Origin: Flavobacteriaceae bacterium | Lineage (GTDB): Bacteria; Bacteroidota; Bacteroidia; Flavobacteriales; Flavobacteriaceae | Direction of reading: 5' to 3' | Length of the DNA: 7,077 nt | Assembly: GCA_013001365.1 (NCBI GenBank) | Contig: JABDMQ010000054.1 | Location: 1 to 7,077, forward strand | In this document: positions 5,529 through 7,077 of the stretch, in pieces | Layout: every line of letters begins with the position of its first letter | Numbering within the stretch: the first letter of the stretch is position 1 | Notes under the pieces: generated by a model | Databases searched by the model: none | Seen by the model: only the letters and a program-made list of their open reading frames with translations | Told to the model about the DNA's origin: nothing | Translations under genes and position numbers: made by a program

Positions 5529-5924
5529 ATGAGCAAATTATCAGCCATATTACTTTCTTCCCTAATTTTAATACAAAGTATTAATTTAAGCTTTGATGAC
5601 GCTCTCCAATTAGATGAATTGATCGAACATGCTCAATTTCATAAACAGGAATATGGTGATAATTTTATTGTGTTCCTTTCAAAGCATTATGGCGAACTTA
5701 AAGCAGAACACAGCGAAAAACATCAAGAAGAACAAAAAGACCATGAACAGCTTCCGTTTCAGTGTCAATCTCATATAACACTTACTGCTTTTGTTATTCA
5801 GGATTCTGTTTTTGAATCCGATACGCTTGAATCTACAGAAGCGCCTGAAGCAAATTTTTACTATCAATCATCCTTTTCCTCACTTCATAAAAAGGGAATT
5901 CTTCAACCACCCAAACAGGCATAA
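5529..5924 (+). CDS. Small exported His/Glu-rich protein preceding an RND metal pump
   Basis: This encodes 131 residues. The N-terminus (SKLSAILLSSLILIQSINLSF) is a likely signal peptide of about 20-22 residues. The mature part has LDELIEHAQFHKQEYGDNFIVFLSKHYGE, then a charged stretch (about 56-73) dense in Glu, Lys and His (His61, His65, His72), then LPFQCQSH with the only cysteine, Cys79. Eight histidines in all and the acidic context suggest metal binding in the periplasm; this is inferred from composition. Similar small uncharacterised proteins precede CzcA-type pumps in flavobacterial genomes, so it may be a periplasmic metal buffer, chaperone or sensor for the pump. The pump gene starts 79 bp downstream on the same strand, probably in the same operon. 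No named family is claimed. Confidence 0.8.
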   Translation: MSKLSAILLSSLILIQSINLSFDDALQLDELIEHAQFHKQEYGDNFIVFLSKHYGELKAEHSEKHQEEQKDHEQLPFQCQSHITLTAFVIQDSVFESDTLESTEAPEANFYYQSSFSSLHKKGILQPPKQA

Positions 5925-6003
5925 TTCAAGGCTTTTTAGCCAAACTTTCAATTTTGAACATCCTTTTCAAAGGGTGATCTATCAATTTATAATTGTATGA
6001 ATT

Positions 6004-7077
6004 ATGTTATCATATATTATCAATTTCAGTTTAAGGAATAAATTCATTGTATTCCTGTTCATAGCTTTCCTTATAGGATTTGGATTGTTCTCTTTATCAC
6101 AGATCTCCATAGGTGCTGTGCCAGACGTCACCAACAATCAGGTGCAGGTCATAACCACATCTCGCAATTTGTCTACCCAGGACATGGAGCAGTTCATTAC
6201 CTATCCTGTAGAGCTGGAAATGGCCAATTTGCCTGGCGTGCAGGAAATCAGGTCGGTATCTAAATTCGGGTTGTCCGTAGTAACCATTGTTTTCGATGAC
6301 GACCTAGGCACCTATTTGCCTCGTCAACTCATCGCTGAAAAAATAAAGTCTGCATCCGAAAAAATACCTGAAGGATTTGGGGCTCCAGAAATGGGACCAA
6401 TTACAACTGGGTTAGGCGAAATTTATCAATACATTCTTGATGTAAAACCAGAATTCAAGGATAAATACAGTGCTACGGAATTACGGACTATTCAAGATTG
6501 GATAGTCAAACGCCAGCTGTCCGGAATCCCTGGTGTGGTCGAAGTGAATACTTGGGGCGGATTCTTGAAACAATATGAAGTCGCCATTGATACCGAGAAA
6601 CTCAATGCCATGAATATCACGGCAACTGAGATTTTCGAAGCCCTCGAAAAGAACAATAGTGTTGCTGGTGGTGGTTATATTGAAAAGACCAATCAAGCCT
6701 ACTTTATTAGAGGCGAAGGATTGGTAACCTCTCTGGATGATATCAAGAGCATCGTGATCAAGAACATCGATGGGCTTCCGATTTTTATTAAGGACGTAGC
6801 CAAGGTTGGTTTCGGCAGTGCCACACGTTTTGGTGCCATTACTGGAAACGGTGAAGGCGAGAAAGTACTTGGCCAAGTGATGATGCTAAAAGAGGCCAAC
6901 TCAAAACAGGTCATCGAAGCCGTTAAGGAGCGTGTTGCATCCATATCGAAATCGCTACCGGAAGGGGTTTACATCAATGCCTTTTTAGATAGAAGCGAAC
7001 TCATTGATAAGACCACCTTTACGGTTACGGAAAATCTGGTTTTGGGTTGTCTCATTGTAATTTTTGTAGTTGTCTTG
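6004..7077 (+). CDS. CzcA/CusA-family heavy-metal RND efflux pump, N-terminal part
   Basis: This is the first 358 codons of a gene that continues past the window edge; family members usually exceed 1000 residues. The start is ATG at 6004, fixed by an in-frame TGA at 5998-6000. The N-terminus SLRNKFIVFLFIAFLIGFG is the first membrane helix. It is followed by IGAVPDVTNNQVQV (Pro40 to Asn45), the classic signature of the heavy-metal (HAE) RND branch. The large periplasmic porter region follows, with GLSVVTIVFDDD, RQLIAEKI, GLGEIYQY and GGFLKQYEV, and the second membrane helix begins at LVLGCLIVIF. The protein would be the proton-driven inner-membrane part of a tripartite pump. The residues that separate Cu/Ag from Zn/Co/Cd export lie beyond the window, so the substrate is open. 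Membrane-fusion and outer-membrane partners would be expected downstream. Confidence 0.95.
   Translation, partial: MLSYIINFSLRNKFIVFLFIAFLIGFGLFSLSQISIGAVPDVTNNQVQVITTSRNLSTQDMEQFITYPVELEMANLPGVQEIRSVSKFGLSVVTIVFDDDLGTYLPRQLIAEKIKSASEKIPEGFGAPEMGPITTGLGEIYQYILDVKPEFKDKYSATELRTIQDWIVKRQLSGIPGVVEVNTWGGFLKQYEVAIDTEKLNAMNITATEIFEALEKNNSVAGGGYIEKTNQAYFIRGEGLVTSLDDIKSIVIKNIDGLPIFIKDVAKVGFGSATRFGAITGNGEGEKVLGQVMMLKEANSKQVIEAVKERVASISKSLPEGVYINAFLDRSELIDKTTFTVTENLVLGCLIVIFVVVL

Noticed and set aside
5930..5941. GGCT-TTTT-AGCC hairpin after the His/Glu-rich gene as a terminator
   Set aside because: The 4-bp stem is too short and no U-tract follows. The pump gene downstream is likely in the same operon.
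5679..6000. Short frames opposite or alternate to the His/Glu-rich gene (5679-5867 minus, 5791-6000 plus)
   Set aside because: Both are shadows of an AT-rich coding sequence with no start signals. The chosen frame has a signal peptide and a promoter.
5997..6041. 14-codon frame starting at the ATG just upstream of the pump ATG
   Set aside because: It is out of frame, ends quickly and carries no regulatory motif such as a codon run. It is probably chance, though a leader peptide cannot be fully excluded.
6481..6944. Two overlapping minus-strand frames inside the RND pump gene
   Set aside because: The plus strand is clearly coding here with family motifs throughout. The antisense frames have no promoter and no recognisable domain.
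1..7077. CRISPR array, insertion sequence, phage or toxin-antitoxin genes, riboswitch
   Set aside because: No direct-repeat array, transposase motif, phage protein or known riboswitch core was seen on either strand. All sizeable coding regions are accounted for by chromosomal housekeeping or metal genes.

Overview
The window is AT-rich bacterial DNA, most likely from the Bacteroidota and probably the flavobacterial side of that phylum. Three things point there. The promoter-like element TAnnTTTG lies just upstream of five transcription units, with no strong Shine-Dalgarno sequences. The protein types (a roughly 446-residue RseP, a membrane-anchored Sco protein, a split FeoA/FeoB with a tiny cysteine-tailed companion, and a small His/Glu-rich secreted protein before a CzcA-type pump) are all familiar from that group. 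The palindromic intergenic repeat also resembles repeats I associate with flavobacterial genomes. The assignment is inferred from these features; no search was run.

Layout. On the minus strand at the left edge is a complete tRNA-Asn(GTT) with its own well-formed promoter. Next to it, on the same strand, is rseP, encoding an intramembrane site-2 metalloprotease. A 199-bp divergent intergenic region with several inverted repeats separates rseP from the plus-strand run: an Sco-family copper/thiol protein, feoA, feoB, and a 46-codon FeoB-associated cysteine-rich membrane peptide that is easily missed because of its size. Between feoB and that peptide lies a 106-bp inverted repeat that can be drawn as a four-armed cloverleaf. 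The peptide gene overlaps, stop codon to stop codon, a convergent minus-strand gene for a secreted protein with a DSRCP...C..AGEA motif. Back-to-back with that gene is a plus-strand gene for a small exported His/Glu-rich protein, whose -7 box sits so close to the ATG that the mRNA may be leaderless. It is followed by the first 358 codons of a CzcA/CusA-type heavy-metal RND efflux pump that runs off the window.

How the genes may work together. From 1.7 kb to the end the region reads as a metal-homeostasis neighbourhood: ferrous iron uptake (FeoA/FeoB plus companion peptide), copper or thiol handling in the periplasm (Sco), and divalent metal or Cu(I) efflux (RND pump plus a putative metal-binding exported protein). 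A 13-bp palindrome just upstream of the feoA -7 box is a candidate metal-responsive operator. None of the genes appears disrupted, and I see no insertion sequence, CRISPR array, phage gene or toxin-antitoxin pair. The least explained elements are the cloverleaf repeat, the nested inverted repeats upstream of sco, and the two small uncharacterised exported proteins.
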